The notes beneath the pieces were generated by a model. The model was not told the origin of the DNA. It was given only the letters and a program-made list of their open reading frames with translations, and made no database searches. DNA of 64,000 nt from Kangiella shandongensis (GTDB lineage: Bacteria > Pseudomonadota > Gammaproteobacteria > Enterobacterales > Kangiellaceae), in assembly GCF_020005365.1 (NCBI RefSeq), contig NZ_JACNML010000003.1, forward strand, positions 286,283-350,282, read 5' to 3'. Below, in pieces: positions 26,364-40,570 of the stretch (position 1 is its first letter; every line of letters starts with the position of its first letter). A program made the position numbers and the translations under genes.

Positions 26364-27062
26364 CTAATGACGACTTAACCACAGAGAGGCGAGAAATAAA
26401 TCCTCCTGCTCTGTAATTTTGATGTTTTTGCGCGAACCGATAACGAGAGAAGGATGATGCCCTGAAAGCTCCATAGCCGAAGCCTCATCAGTAACCCACT
26501 CACCTTTTTCCAGGGCGGACTCGATAGAGCGTTTTAACGAATCAACGGGGAAAAACTGGGGTGTTTGTGCCAACCAGATGGTATCTCTGTCGATGGTTTT
26601 CTCTATAGTTTGCTTTTTATTGGCCAGCTTTACCGTATCGGTAACCCCGATAGCCAGAATCGCACCCTCCGGTGAAGAGTCTTTGGCATGAATCAAATCA
26701 TCAATTTGTTCGGCTTTTAAACAGGGTCTCGCCGCATCGTGCACCATAACCCAGTCGTGCTGAGAAGATTCTGTTTCCTGAATCACCTTCAAGCCAGCGA
26801 GCACCGAGTCCACCCGCTCCTTGCCGCCTGTCGTTGTAATAACGCGAGGGTTATTTTTAAAGGGTAACTCTTCCCAGTATGTATCTTCAGGATGTAAAGC
26901 AACAACGACCTTGTAAATTTTGGAGTGCTCAAGAAAACAATTAATACTGTGCTCAAGGATCGTTTTCTCTGCTATCTTTAAATATTGTTTTGGGGTATCA
27001 GAGTTCATTCGAGAGCCAATCCCTGCAGCAGGGATAACGGCCCAAATACGCTCAGAGCTCAT
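26364..27062 (-). CDS. ispD: 2-C-methyl-D-erythritol 4-phosphate cytidylyltransferase
   Basis: 232 residues, normal for IspD. The CTP-binding glycine-rich loop is IPAAGIGSRMNSDTPKQYL (residues about 10-28), the signature VMVHDAARPCL holds the family motif, and late motifs LAQTPQFF and TDEASAMEL are present. It is the third enzyme of the MEP isoprenoid pathway. It follows ftsB by 16 bases. Unusually, ispF is not next to it; the amtB/his island separates them. Confidence 0.97.
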   Translation of the reverse strand: MSSERIWAVIPAAGIGSRMNSDTPKQYLKIAEKTILEHSINCFLEHSKIYKVVVALHPEDTYWEELPFKNNPRVITTTGGKERVDSVLAGLKVIQETESSQHDWVMVHDAARPCLKAEQIDDLIHAKDSSPEGAILAIGVTDTVKLANKKQTIEKTIDRDTIWLAQTPQFFPVDSLKRSIESALEKGEWVTDEASAMELSGHHPSLVIGSRKNIKITEQEDLFLASLWLSRH

Positions 27063-27078
27063 GGGTTAAACGCCTCGC

Positions 27079-27354
27079 TTAATGAGAATCTAGGATTCGA
27101 ATAAAAGTTTCACCTTCCTTTATCATTCCCAGTTGATAACGGGCACGCTCTTCAATAGCATCGGTTCCATCACGAAGGTCGTTGATTTCAGCAACGATTT
27201 TCTGGTTCCTGAGTTCCAGTTCTTTGTTTTCGTTTTTAATGTTGTCTATTTTTTGATGCTGCAGCTTTATTTCGCGAAAAGAAGATTCCCCGAACCACAT
27301 TCGGTACTGTAACGACATCAAGATGATGACTAATATCAGCGCAATCCACTTCAT
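27079..27354 (-). CDS. ftsB: cell division protein FtsB
   Basis: 91 residues from the ATG at 27354 (MKWIALILV), although the frame stays open 48 codons further upstream through the eno terminator. One N-terminal membrane segment (residues 3-20) precedes a periplasmic coiled coil (about 28-70: IKLQHQKIDNIKNENKELEL) and the short C-terminal domain that ends ERARYQLGMIKEGE, the FtsB hallmark. FtsB forms a complex with FtsL and FtsQ to control septal wall synthesis. The eno-ftsB-ispD order is the gammaproteobacterial standard. Confidence 0.93.
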   Translation of the reverse strand: MKWIALILVIILMSLQYRMWFGESSFREIKLQHQKIDNIKNENKELELRNQKIVAEINDLRDGTDAIEERARYQLGMIKEGETFIRILDSH

Positions 27355-27395
27355 AAAACTAACAATGCCAGAAAAAATTCCGTAAATAAAGCAAT

Positions 27396-27418
27396 TGCTG
27401 CGGTACGATACCGCAGCA
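27396..27418 (-). terminator. hairpin between eno and ftsB
   Basis: A perfect 10-bp inverted repeat TGCTGCGGTA-CGA-TACCGCAGCA begins 16 bases past the eno stop. The U tract after it is weak (ATTGCTTTA), so it may attenuate rather than fully end transcription from eno into ftsB, or it may protect the eno mRNA 3' end. Confidence 0.6.
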
Positions 27419-27433
27419 GTCAAGGTTTTTAGA

Positions 27434-28741
<1,308 letters not shown>

Positions 28742-28760
28742 TCAAAGTACAAAAAAATTT

Positions 28761-29621
28761 TTACAACAAATTGCCGGAACCAAAGTCCGTAATCGTATCT
28801 TCAGCAAACCCAGCTTGCTTTACAATCGTATCCAGCTCTTTCATCACCTTAAGCATTTCTTCGATACGATACATCGGAAACGAATTCGGTCCGTCACACT
28901 TGGCAACGCTTGGATCTGGATGACTTTCCATAAAGACTCCCGAGACGCCTGCAGCAATCGCCGCTCGCGCCAACACAGGAATCACCTCACGTAAACCGCC
29001 AGATGAAGCCCCTTGCCCACCAGGTAACTGTGCCGAGTGAGTAGCATCGTACACTACAGGACAACCTGTCTCGCGCATAATGGATAGCGAGCGCATATCC
29101 GACACCAAGTTGTTATAACCAAACGACGCGCCACGCTCACATACCATAATCTGTTCATTACCCGTTTCACGTGCCTTCTCGACCACATTATTCATATCCC
29201 AGGGCGACAGGAACTGCCCTTTTTTAATGTTGACCGGAATTCCTGGCTCACAGGCCTTACGAATAAAGTTTGTCTGGCGAGATAAAAACGCTGGAGTTTG
29301 CATGACATCAACCACGGCCGCCACTTCGTGAAACGGCGTATCTTCGTGTACGTCGGTCAGTACCGGAACGCCAACCTGATCTTTAACTTTCTGCAGAATA
29401 TTCAGGCCCTTTTCTAAACCCGGACCACGGAAGCTCTTACTCGATGACCGATTGGCTTTATCGAATGATGACTTATAAATAAACGGAATCTCAAGACGAT
29501 CCGTCATTTCCTTTAAATAACCAGCGGTATCGATAGCTAACTGTTCACTCTCGATAACGCAAGGACCACAGATTAAGAAAAACGGCTTATCTAAACCCAC
29601 TTCCCAGTTTAATAGTTTCAT
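28761..29621 (-). CDS. kdsA: 3-deoxy-8-phosphooctulonate (KDO-8-P) synthase
   Basis: 286 residues from the ATG at 29621. It condenses phosphoenolpyruvate and arabinose 5-phosphate for the KDO sugar of lipopolysaccharide. Typical parts: [55 protein letters not shown]-like (here [13 protein letters not shown]) and [17 protein letters not shown]. At the N-terminal metal-site position the sequence is CGPCVIES with a cysteine where the E. coli enzyme has asparagine, indicating the metal-dependent class. It lies between pyrG and eno, an order known in several gammaproteobacteria. Confidence 0.97.
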   Translation of the reverse strand: MKLLNWEVGLDKPFFLICGPCVIESEQLAIDTAGYLKEMTDRLEIPFIYKSSFDKANRSSSKSFRGPGLEKGLNILQKVKDQVGVPVLTDVHEDTPFHEVAAVVDVMQTPAFLSRQTNFIRKACEPGIPVNIKKGQFLSPWDMNNVVEKARETGNEQIMVCERGASFGYNNLVSDMRSLSIMRETGCPVVYDATHSAQLPGGQGASSGGLREVIPVLARAAIAAGVSGVFMESHPDPSVAKCDGPNSFPMYRIEEMLKVMKELDTIVKQAGFAEDTITDFGSGNLL

Positions 29622-29659
29622 ATTACAGCCTTCGGCTTTCACCAGTTGACGCTACAGCG

Positions 29660-31681
<2,022 letters not shown>

Positions 31682-32137
31682 ATGAAAATCTGGGTCGATG
31701 CCGACGCTTGTCCTGTAGTTATAAAAGAGATTCTTTTTCGGGCCGCACAAAGAGCGCAGCTCCACTTGTGTCTGATCGCGAATCAATACATCAAAGCTCC
31801 CCCCTCGCCTTACATTAAGTCGCTGCAGGTTCCCTCCGGTTTTGATGTGGCCGATAATGAAATTGTATTACGCGCCAGCAAAGGCGATCTGGTCATCACG
31901 GCTGATATCCCGTTAGCCGATGAAGTCATTGATAAGGGCTGTACCGCGCTTAGCCCAAGAGGCGAGTTATTTACCAAGGAAAACATCAAAGGCCGTCTGA
32001 CCATGCGTGACTTTATGGAAACATTACGCTCCAGCGGTATTCAGAGCGGCGGGCCGCCGCCATTAAATCAGAGCGATCGCATGAAGTTTGCCAATCATCT
32101 GGATCACATTATTGCTAAACAACAAAATTCTTCGTGA
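31682..32137 (+). CDS. yaiI: YaiI/YqxD-family (DUF188) protein
   Basis: 151 residues, the standard length. The N-terminal [17 protein letters not shown] signature with paired aspartates and cysteine, the central [15 protein letters not shown], and the late [10 protein letters not shown] and [20 protein letters not shown] all belong to this PIN-like family, so a metal-dependent nuclease is plausible though not shown. It lies between mazG and pyrG on the opposite strand and interrupts their usual adjacency. Convergent with mazG (2-base gap). Confidence 0.93.
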   Translation: MKIWVDADACPVVIKEILFRAAQRAQLHLCLIANQYIKAPPSPYIKSLQVPSGFDVADNEIVLRASKGDLVITADIPLADEVIDKGCTALSPRGELFTKENIKGRLTMRDFMETLRSSGIQSGGPPPLNQSDRMKFANHLDHIIAKQQNSS

Positions 32138-32139
32138 AT

Positions 32140-32943
32140 TCAGCCTAAAGAACGTTTGGCCTGCTGCCAGGCGTCTTCTAACTGCTCAAGACTGGCGCTA
32201 TCGACGGTTAGGCCCTGTGCCGCGATCACCTTTTCCAACTCACGGAAACGACGCTCAAACTTACGACAACTAGCTCGCAAAGCAGCTTCCGGGTCGACTT
32301 TAAGATGACGCGATAAATTAACGCAACTGAATAGCAGATCGCCCAGCTCTTCTTCAATATGAGGTTGGTCATTGCTTGCTATCGCTTCTTTCAGCTCAGC
32401 GACTTCTTCTTCCAGCTTTGCGATAACACCATCGATTTCCGGCCAGTCAAAACCATGACGCCCCACGCGCTTTTGCATTTTCTGTGCCAGAGATAAAGCA
32501 GGAAAGTTTTTTGGCAAATCATCCATCAAACTGGTATTACTTTCGTTTTTCGCCTGCCGCTCCTGTTGCTTCAGTTGCTCCCAGTTACGTTTAATCTCAG
32601 CGTCGGTTTCCAACCTCTTATCCGAGAAGACGTGCGGATGACGACGGATCAGCTTATCGGACATGGCCTTAGCAATCGACTCAAAGTCAAACAGTTGTTC
32701 TTCCTGCCCCAGCTGCGCGTAGAACACAACCTGAAACAACAAATCCCCTAACTCGCCCTCGAGCTCCGCCATGTCACCACTTTCAATGGCATCCGCTACT
32801 TCATAGGCTTCTTCCAGCGTATGTGGCACAATGGTTTGAAAAGTTTGCTGTCGATCCCAGGGACAGCCGTTATCCGGATCCCGCAGGGCTTGCATAATAC
32901 TCAACAGGCGCTGGGTATGGTGTAACGATTCTTGTTGGTTCAT
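32140..32943 (-). CDS. mazG: nucleoside triphosphate pyrophosphohydrolase MazG
   Basis: 267 residues, the two-domain form. Each MazG domain carries an E-x-x-E-(12-28)-E-x-x-D magnesium site. The first is HTLEEAYEVADAIE with ELEGELGDLLFQVVFYA; the second is LEEEVAELKEAIA with IEEELGDLLFSCVNLSRHL. The N-terminal DNGCPWDRQQTFQT is the family hallmark. The enzyme removes aberrant nucleotides and lowers ppGpp toxicity. It is 3 bases after relA, in the same transcript. Confidence 0.97.
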   Translation of the reverse strand: MNQQESLHHTQRLLSIMQALRDPDNGCPWDRQQTFQTIVPHTLEEAYEVADAIESGDMAELEGELGDLLFQVVFYAQLGQEEQLFDFESIAKAMSDKLIRRHPHVFSDKRLETDAEIKRNWEQLKQQERQAKNESNTSLMDDLPKNFPALSLAQKMQKRVGRHGFDWPEIDGVIAKLEEEVAELKEAIASNDQPHIEEELGDLLFSCVNLSRHLKVDPEAALRASCRKFERRFRELEKVIAAQGLTVDSASLEQLEDAWQQAKRSLG

Positions 32944-32946
32944 AAG

Positions 32947-35157
32947 TTAACTGGCTCGTCTATTAACGCTAAACACATTAGGCAACTGTTTTAACAGAGT
33001 CATGACTCGATTTAAATCATCCACCTGTCCGAGCTCTACTTCCAGCCATAGCTCAACCTGCTCATTATCACGTCGTGTGGAGAGATCCGTAATGCTGGCA
33101 TGTTCGTTGGCCAACACCGTCGTCACGTCTTTCAGTAATGACTTTCTATCCAGTGCAACAATTCTCAGATCAACGGCATAAGCATTGCTGGCCTCGCCTT
33201 CCCAACTGACTGGAATCAAACGCTCTGGACGATCTTGCTGCGCCTTTTTGATATGAGTACAATTTTTTCGATGGATAACGATCCCCCGGCCACGCGTAAT
33301 ATAGCCAACAATCGCTTCTCCCGGTACCGGCTTACAGCACTTGCCGATCTGTGTCAGCAGATCGCCAACGCCCGATACCGAAATATCCCCCATTGACTTA
33401 CGCTTCGACTTTTTACGTAAGACTGGTTTGATATCTTCTTTTGGCTTTTTATCTTCTTTTTGTTCCTTGGCCCGGTTAAGGACCTGCATTATCCCTAAGT
33501 CACCGGTACCAATTTTAATGTACAGCTCTTGCTGGCTAGCCAGGTGTAAACGCTGCGCTAACTCACGATGATCAACATCGGATAATTCATTGCGGCTCAA
33601 CTCCCGTTCCAGCAAAATCCGTCCTTCGTTAACATTGTCTTCGCGGTCCAATTTATTAAAAAACTGATTAATCTTACTGCGCGTTCTGGAACTACCAATA
33701 TAACCGTTATATGAAATTAACCAGTCGCGACTCGGTAGCTCCTCTTTCTTGGTCATAATCTCGACCACATCACCCGTTTCAAGCTGATGCGTCAAAGGAA
33801 CGATCCGTCCCTTAACCTTAGCACCGATACAGCGATGCCCAACCGAAGTATGAATACGATAAGCAAAATCGATCGGTGTACTGCCCGATGGCAAATCAAT
33901 CACCTTACCTTGCGGTGTAAAGACAAAAATCCGATCGTCGGATACCGATGTTTGAAACTCGTGCATCAAATCATCAGCACTGATATCCGCCAGCTCACTT
34001 TGCCACTCGAGTAACTGACGCATCCAGGCGATTTTTTCATCGACGCCCACTTTAGCCAGATTCGCGCCTTCCTTATAAGCCCAGTGCGCAGCAATACCCT
34101 TTTCCGCTTCTTCATGCATCTGGTGAGTACGGATTTGGATCTCCAGTACCTTACCTTCCGGCCCCACGACCGCCGTGTGAATCGACCGGTAGCCATTCTG
34201 TTTCGGCGTCGCGATATAGTCATCAAACTCTTTAGGGATGTGCTGCCAGCTGCCATGGACCACACCTAAAGTGGCATAACAGTCCTGAACCTTATCGACC
34301 AGGATTCTAACCGCACGAACATCGTAAATTTCTTCGAAGCTGACTTTCTTGCGAGTCATCTTCTTCCAGATCGAATAAATATGCTTAACTCGCCCGGTGA
34401 CCTCACCACGAATCGATTCAGCTTCTAGCTTCTTATTTAAAAGGTCGATAACGTCAACAATGTATTGCTCACGGGCAACCCGCTTTTCACGTAAGCTTTT
34501 GGCAATCTTTTTATAGGCACCCGGCTCAAGATAACGAAACGCCAGATCTTCCAGTTCCCACTTTAACTGACCGATACCAAGGCGATTGGCCAGTGGCGCG
34601 AAAATGTCCTTGGTTTCCTTAGCAAATAAATACTGTAGCTCATCACTGGCATCCTTAATATGGCGTAGCGTCACCACACGATCCGCCAGCTTCAGTAGCA
34701 CCACCCGCGCATCGTTAACCATCGCCAACAGCATCTTGCGTAGGCTTTCTACCTGGTGTTCATCATTCTCTGCGCCAGAGGACTGCTGCAAGCTACGCAT
34801 CGCCTCCATCTGTCCTGCACCGCGAACCAGCTCAGCAATCCCTTTACCAAAGTGTTTATTCAGTACCTCATCATCAAGCTGCTCACTGATAACCGCAGGC
34901 AATAACGTTGCCGCTGTTAAGGTATCGTTATCCGCATTGAAATGCGTCAGAACCTCCGCCAACTCAAGTCCAGCTGCTAAGGTATTCAAACGGATCACCG
35001 GCGTTATCGAGGCATTCTTGTCGGCGAGATCGACAGCCTTCTTCAGCTTTTTCTTCCCCTTATCCGGTAGAGATAAATGATTCAGCGTTAACCACTGCTC
35101 GAAATCAAACTGACTCGATTCAACAATCTCGAATATATCGTGTTCTTTCCGTTTCAT
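32947..35157 (-). CDS. relA: (p)ppGpp synthetase RelA
   Basis: 736 residues, the RelA length. The N-terminal HD domain is degenerate (no His-Asp dyad at the expected place, TLTAATLLPAVISEQ), so hydrolysis is not expected. The synthetase core shows YDVRAVRILVDKVQDCYATL, TPKQNGYRSIHTAVVGP and EIQIRTHQMHEEAEKG with the acidic catalytic loop. Then come the TGS domain (IFVFTPQGKVIDLPSG), the zinc-finger-like region CCKPVPGEAIVGYIT...CTH, and the C-terminal ACT domain. It senses uncharged tRNA on the ribosome. The next gene upstream is normally rlmD; here katG and others are interposed. Confidence 0.98.
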   Translation of the reverse strand: MKRKEHDIFEIVESSQFDFEQWLTLNHLSLPDKGKKKLKKAVDLADKNASITPVIRLNTLAAGLELAEVLTHFNADNDTLTAATLLPAVISEQLDDEVLNKHFGKGIAELVRGAGQMEAMRSLQQSSGAENDEHQVESLRKMLLAMVNDARVVLLKLADRVVTLRHIKDASDELQYLFAKETKDIFAPLANRLGIGQLKWELEDLAFRYLEPGAYKKIAKSLREKRVAREQYIVDVIDLLNKKLEAESIRGEVTGRVKHIYSIWKKMTRKKVSFEEIYDVRAVRILVDKVQDCYATLGVVHGSWQHIPKEFDDYIATPKQNGYRSIHTAVVGPEGKVLEIQIRTHQMHEEAEKGIAAHWAYKEGANLAKVGVDEKIAWMRQLLEWQSELADISADDLMHEFQTSVSDDRIFVFTPQGKVIDLPSGSTPIDFAYRIHTSVGHRCIGAKVKGRIVPLTHQLETGDVVEIMTKKEELPSRDWLISYNGYIGSSRTRSKINQFFNKLDREDNVNEGRILLERELSRNELSDVDHRELAQRLHLASQQELYIKIGTGDLGIMQVLNRAKEQKEDKKPKEDIKPVLRKKSKRKSMGDISVSGVGDLLTQIGKCCKPVPGEAIVGYITRGRGIVIHRKNCTHIKKAQQDRPERLIPVSWEGEASNAYAVDLRIVALDRKSLLKDVTTVLANEHASITDLSTRRDNEQVELWLEVELGQVDDLNRVMTLLKQLPNVFSVNRRAS

Positions 35158-37675
<2,518 letters not shown>

Positions 37676-37704
37676 TTTTCACTAAATTTACTGTAATAAG
37701 CTCT

Positions 37705-37756
37705 GTCATCCCGCGGTACCAAGGGCACTTCCTTCGGTCGCTTACCGCGGGATGAC
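37705..37756. repeat. 52-base palindromic intergenic element
   Basis: GTCATCCCGCGGTA (37705-37718) and its exact complement TACCGCGGGATGAC (37743-37756) flank a central region with a smaller AAGG/CCTT stem. It begins 30 bases after katG. This is the look of a dispersed REP-like or small palindromic repeat, or of a stem that ends the katG transcript, although no U tract follows. Confidence 0.7.
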
Positions 37757-37925
37757 TTAGGTCACAAGAGAATTCGCTGAACTTCGCCCGTTCAACACAA
37801 CTTATAGCCACTGGTTCGCGTGGTAAGCAAATAACCATAAAGGCTTACAAAGAAAATTTTTTTATAAAATGTTAGCCTGTTGTTAATGCCTTAAACGGTG
37901 CAACTCATATTGAAGGGATAACATT

Positions 37926-38339
37926 ATGTACACAAAAATTATGGTTCCGGTGGATTTAGAACATGAATCCACTCTGGAGAAAGCAATTAAAGTGGCCGCG
38001 GATATTGGTAAGCTCTATTCAGCAAGCGTATGTCTTGTCGGAGTAAGTGCATCTCCACCAAGCGAAGCCGCTCATAATGAAGATGAATACAAGGAAAAAC
38101 TGGCACAATACGCCGAAAAACAATCAGCGGAGCATGGTATACAGTTTGACCATAAAACGGTTCATAGCAATGATCCGGCAGTCGAACTTGATGATGCGTT
38201 GGCTGATACTGGAGAGGCCATGGGTGCTGACTTAGTTGTAATGGCTTCGCATGTGCCACGTTTTATGGATCATTTTTTCAAGTCTAATGCTAGCCGCCTA
38301 GTGGCGCATACATCGATTTCAGTCGTTATAGTAAGATAA
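37926..38339 (+). CDS. universal stress protein, UspA family
   Basis: 137 residues, a single Usp domain. Start MYTKIMVPVDLEHES matches the family (I-x-V-P-V-D). The C-terminal region reads ADLVVMASHVPRFMDHFFKSNASRLVAHTSISVVIVR in parts: VVMASH is in place of the usual ATP-binding V-x-G-S/T-x-G, and the following G-x2-G-x9-G-S pattern is lost (FFKSNASRLV). It may therefore not bind ATP tightly, like UspA itself. An AAGGG site lies before the ATG. Stands alone after katG. Confidence 0.85.
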   Translation: MYTKIMVPVDLEHESTLEKAIKVAADIGKLYSASVCLVGVSASPPSEAAHNEDEYKEKLAQYAEKQSAEHGIQFDHKTVHSNDPAVELDDALADTGEAMGADLVVMASHVPRFMDHFFKSNASRLVAHTSISVVIVR

Positions 38340-38360
38340 ATACTGTTATACCTAAGGGAA

Positions 38361-38645
38361 ATGATGACAATTCTAATTTTTACTCTCGTAATAGTTGTGC
38401 TTATATTCGAGAGAGTTCTCTTTTCCGCCATAGAAGAGGAAAAGCCCGACTATTTCGAAAAGCTTGGAAGTCCGGGCTTCTTTACCTTGATGTTACACCC
38501 CGGAGCCATTTTGAAATTCTGGGTTCTCATATTATTCCCTAGTCCCTTCTCAAGTAATAGCCGTTCATATAAATGGCTTTGGTTAATGCGTGTTAGTTTA
38601 TTCTCACTCTTTTTAGTAATAGTAATCTATAGCTTTTATATGTAA
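38361..38645 (+). CDS. small membrane protein of unknown function
   Basis: 94 residues with hydrophobic segments at about 2-18, 45-58 and 70-92, joined by a charged loop EEEKPDYFEKLGSP. It begins 21 bases after the universal stress gene with AAGGGAAATG spacing that suits a ribosome site. The sequence is AT-rich. No family recognised; the coding potential rests on a good start and on the ordered hydrophobic pattern. Confidence 0.5.
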   Translation: MMTILIFTLVIVVLIFERVLFSAIEEEKPDYFEKLGSPGFFTLMLHPGAILKFWVLILFPSPFSSNSRSYKWLWLMRVSLFSLFLVIVIYSFYM

Positions 38646-38971
38646 TTAATAGGGGAAAAATACATTCATTTGTTAATACTTTGATGCGCTTTGATGTACC
38701 CTGCGTTCGCTACATTAAAGATATTGTATTTAATGTCACTTTTCTTGCTTGCCCAAGAAAAGTAACCAAAAGAAAGGCACCCCATGACGTTAGGTGCTCC
38801 GCACTCCCCTCGCTCATCAAAGTTACTCACGCGCCGTCAAACTCGACTTCCCCTAAAGGGATTCCTTTCAGTCACCTACTCGTTTTGACTAAATTAGGCT
38901 ACCATGCCCAATTTATACTATAATTTTTAATGATAAGGCTGACTTTTATGGGTAATACGGAAAATTAATCT
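38646..38971. repeat. non-coding structured element with inverted repeats
   Basis: 326 bases with no convincing gene. It contains two hairpins in series: ACATTAAA ... TTTAATGT (38712-38736) and ACTTTTCTTG-CTTGCC-CAAGAAAAGT (38738-38763, perfect 10-bp stem), followed by AACCAAAAGAAAGGCACCCC and a C-rich stretch to about 38900. The wording CTTGCCCAAGAAAAGTAACC-AAAAGAAAGGCACC is one I know as a recurrent intergenic text in gammaproteobacteria and it often produces false gene calls. An 80-codon frame at 38681-38923 lies across it and is not believed. Confidence 0.55.
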
Positions 38972-40213
38972 ATGGCTAATATTAAGAAAATAATATTCCC
39001 CTTTATCGCTTTAATGCTCACCCACAATATCTGCACAGCGGAAGCAGAATTATATTTTTCCTTTCAAACTTATGATGAACCAACTCTTGTCTTAGAAAGT
39101 GAGCCAACCCCACTTTTTGCACTTAAGATAAATAAAGCCCTGGATAGTGATGAAAGAACTAGAGAAAAAGAGCTATTCAAGCTCTCGCTTAATGAGAGAG
39201 ATGGTTATATTGCTGAGTATTACTTAACTGTAGACAGCTTAAGCTCTTATTCTTTAGAGGAGCAGGTTGACTTGCTTGAGCGTTTTGTGAATAAAGGAAT
39301 TCTAAATGCTAAGCTTGATATCGCAAATAGTTATTTCAAAGCCGGGCAAAATAACAATCAATATTACGTAAAAGCTTATGAGTTATATAAAGATATTTCC
39401 GGAAGTTTTCCTGTGGCTTTATATATCATGGCATTAATAGGGGAAAAGAGTGACGAGGTTGAGTTAAGCGAGAAACAAATTGCGAACCTTCTGTTAAAAG
39501 CCTTCAAAAGAGGGTACCAGCCAGCACTTAGTAGACTGTCTTACTACTACATAAAAGGAGTAGAAGTAGATTGGGATATCAGTTATTGGTCAACTCTAGA
39601 AAAAATGAATGATCCCGTTGCACTGTCTAATGTTGGGTGGGCTTATTTTCAAGGCAATTATGTTAAGAAGGACATAAAAAAATCACTTGAGCTTCTGAAA
39701 AAATCAATAGGGTTAAAAGAAACAGGGCAAGCTTTACATAATCTTGGCATGATTTATTGGAAAGAAACTGGCCAACTGAATAAAGCGATTAAGCATTTTG
39801 AAAAGTCCTTAAGTAAGGGGTACTGTTATTCTGCTTTGAAGCTTGGGATTATCTATCACTACTCAGAGCTTAAATCAGCTATTGAAAACTATAAAAGGGC
39901 CATTGATTGTGGGATACCGGAGGCTGAAGCTAATTTATCTATCCTATTACTAGAAAGTGGAGAAGAGGAAAAAGGATTAGAACTGCTTAGGGATGCAGCT
40001 GATAAGGGAAACATCTCTGCAATGTATAATCTAGGAAGATATTTAATGGTAGGGAAGTATACCGAGAAAAATTTTATAGAAGGTGTTTCATATTTGGAAA
40101 AAGCCGCTGAAGCAGGGCATCAAAAATCAGTAGAAGTACTCATCTCATTAAGTAATACACCTGAAATAAAAGAGTACTGGAAAAAGAAATTAGAAACGAA
40201 AACAATATACTAA
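38972..40213 (+). CDS. secreted Sel1/TPR-repeat protein
   Basis: 413 residues. A signal peptide is likely at residues 1-23 (FPFIALMLTHNICTAEAE). Much of the chain from residue 90 consists of 30-40-residue helical pairs of the Sel1 type: ARDS-like repeats at ALSNVGWAYFQGNYVKKD, LHNLGMIYWKETG, ALKLGIIYHYS, AEANLSILLLESG and AMYNLGRYLMVGKY, six to eight in all. Such solenoids mediate protein contacts. It is an orphan with no partner gene beside it. AT-rich like the S9 peptidase with its Sel1 tail at the left end of the window. Confidence 0.75.
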   Translation: MANIKKIIFPFIALMLTHNICTAEAELYFSFQTYDEPTLVLESEPTPLFALKINKALDSDERTREKELFKLSLNERDGYIAEYYLTVDSLSSYSLEEQVDLLERFVNKGILNAKLDIANSYFKAGQNNNQYYVKAYELYKDISGSFPVALYIMALIGEKSDEVELSEKQIANLLLKAFKRGYQPALSRLSYYYIKGVEVDWDISYWSTLEKMNDPVALSNVGWAYFQGNYVKKDIKKSLELLKKSIGLKETGQALHNLGMIYWKETGQLNKAIKHFEKSLSKGYCYSALKLGIIYHYSELKSAIENYKRAIDCGIPEAEANLSILLLESGEEEKGLELLRDAADKGNISAMYNLGRYLMVGKYTEKNFIEGVSYLEKAAEAGHQKSVEVLISLSNTPEIKEYWKKKLETKTIY

Positions 40214-40570
40214 ACGTAGGACGAAGTGAAAAATGAACCCCAACAATAAACAATAATGACTTGCTGTACCCAGCGGGGCAGACACGACTTAGCTGACTCA
40301 GTAGCTCTCAAGCCACAGGATGACGAAACTTGCTGAAAGGGATATAAAATTGCTTTAGGCGCGCCAAAACAGTGCCCCCTTCTTCCTCACCGTCAAGAAT
40401 GAAATAAAATACTTAAGTTCAAGCAATTACATTTTCGACATGGTTTTAAAGCAGGATTTTTCATTCAAGACAAGGCATAAGACTTTTTGAGGCGCGGAGC
40501 GTACGAGTTGTACGTGAGCACCTCAAATAAGACTTATAACGTAGTATTGGATGAAAAAGACTATTTAAAA
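40214..40570. other. intergenic region between Sel1 gene and rlmD
   Basis: 357 bases with no gene. The right part is the imperfect palindrome at 40457-40558. The left part (40214-40450) shows no structure that I can support. Confidence 0.6.
40457..40558. repeat. 102-base imperfect palindrome, MITE-like
   Basis: The ends TTTTTCATTCAA and (complement) TTTTTCATCCAA match in 11 of 12 positions. Moving inward, GCATAAG mirrors CTTATAAC, TTGAGGCGC mirrors GCACCTCAA with one mismatch, and the centre is GCGTACGAGTTGTACGT. Such a full-length palindrome with matched ends looks like a mobile palindromic repeat; folded as RNA it could also end both convergent transcripts. Confidence 0.6.

Noticed and set aside
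38681..38923. 80-codon open frame on the plus strand
   Set aside because: It runs across the two hairpins and the C-rich tail of a recurrent non-coding element, has no ribosome site, and its protein has no recognisable pattern.
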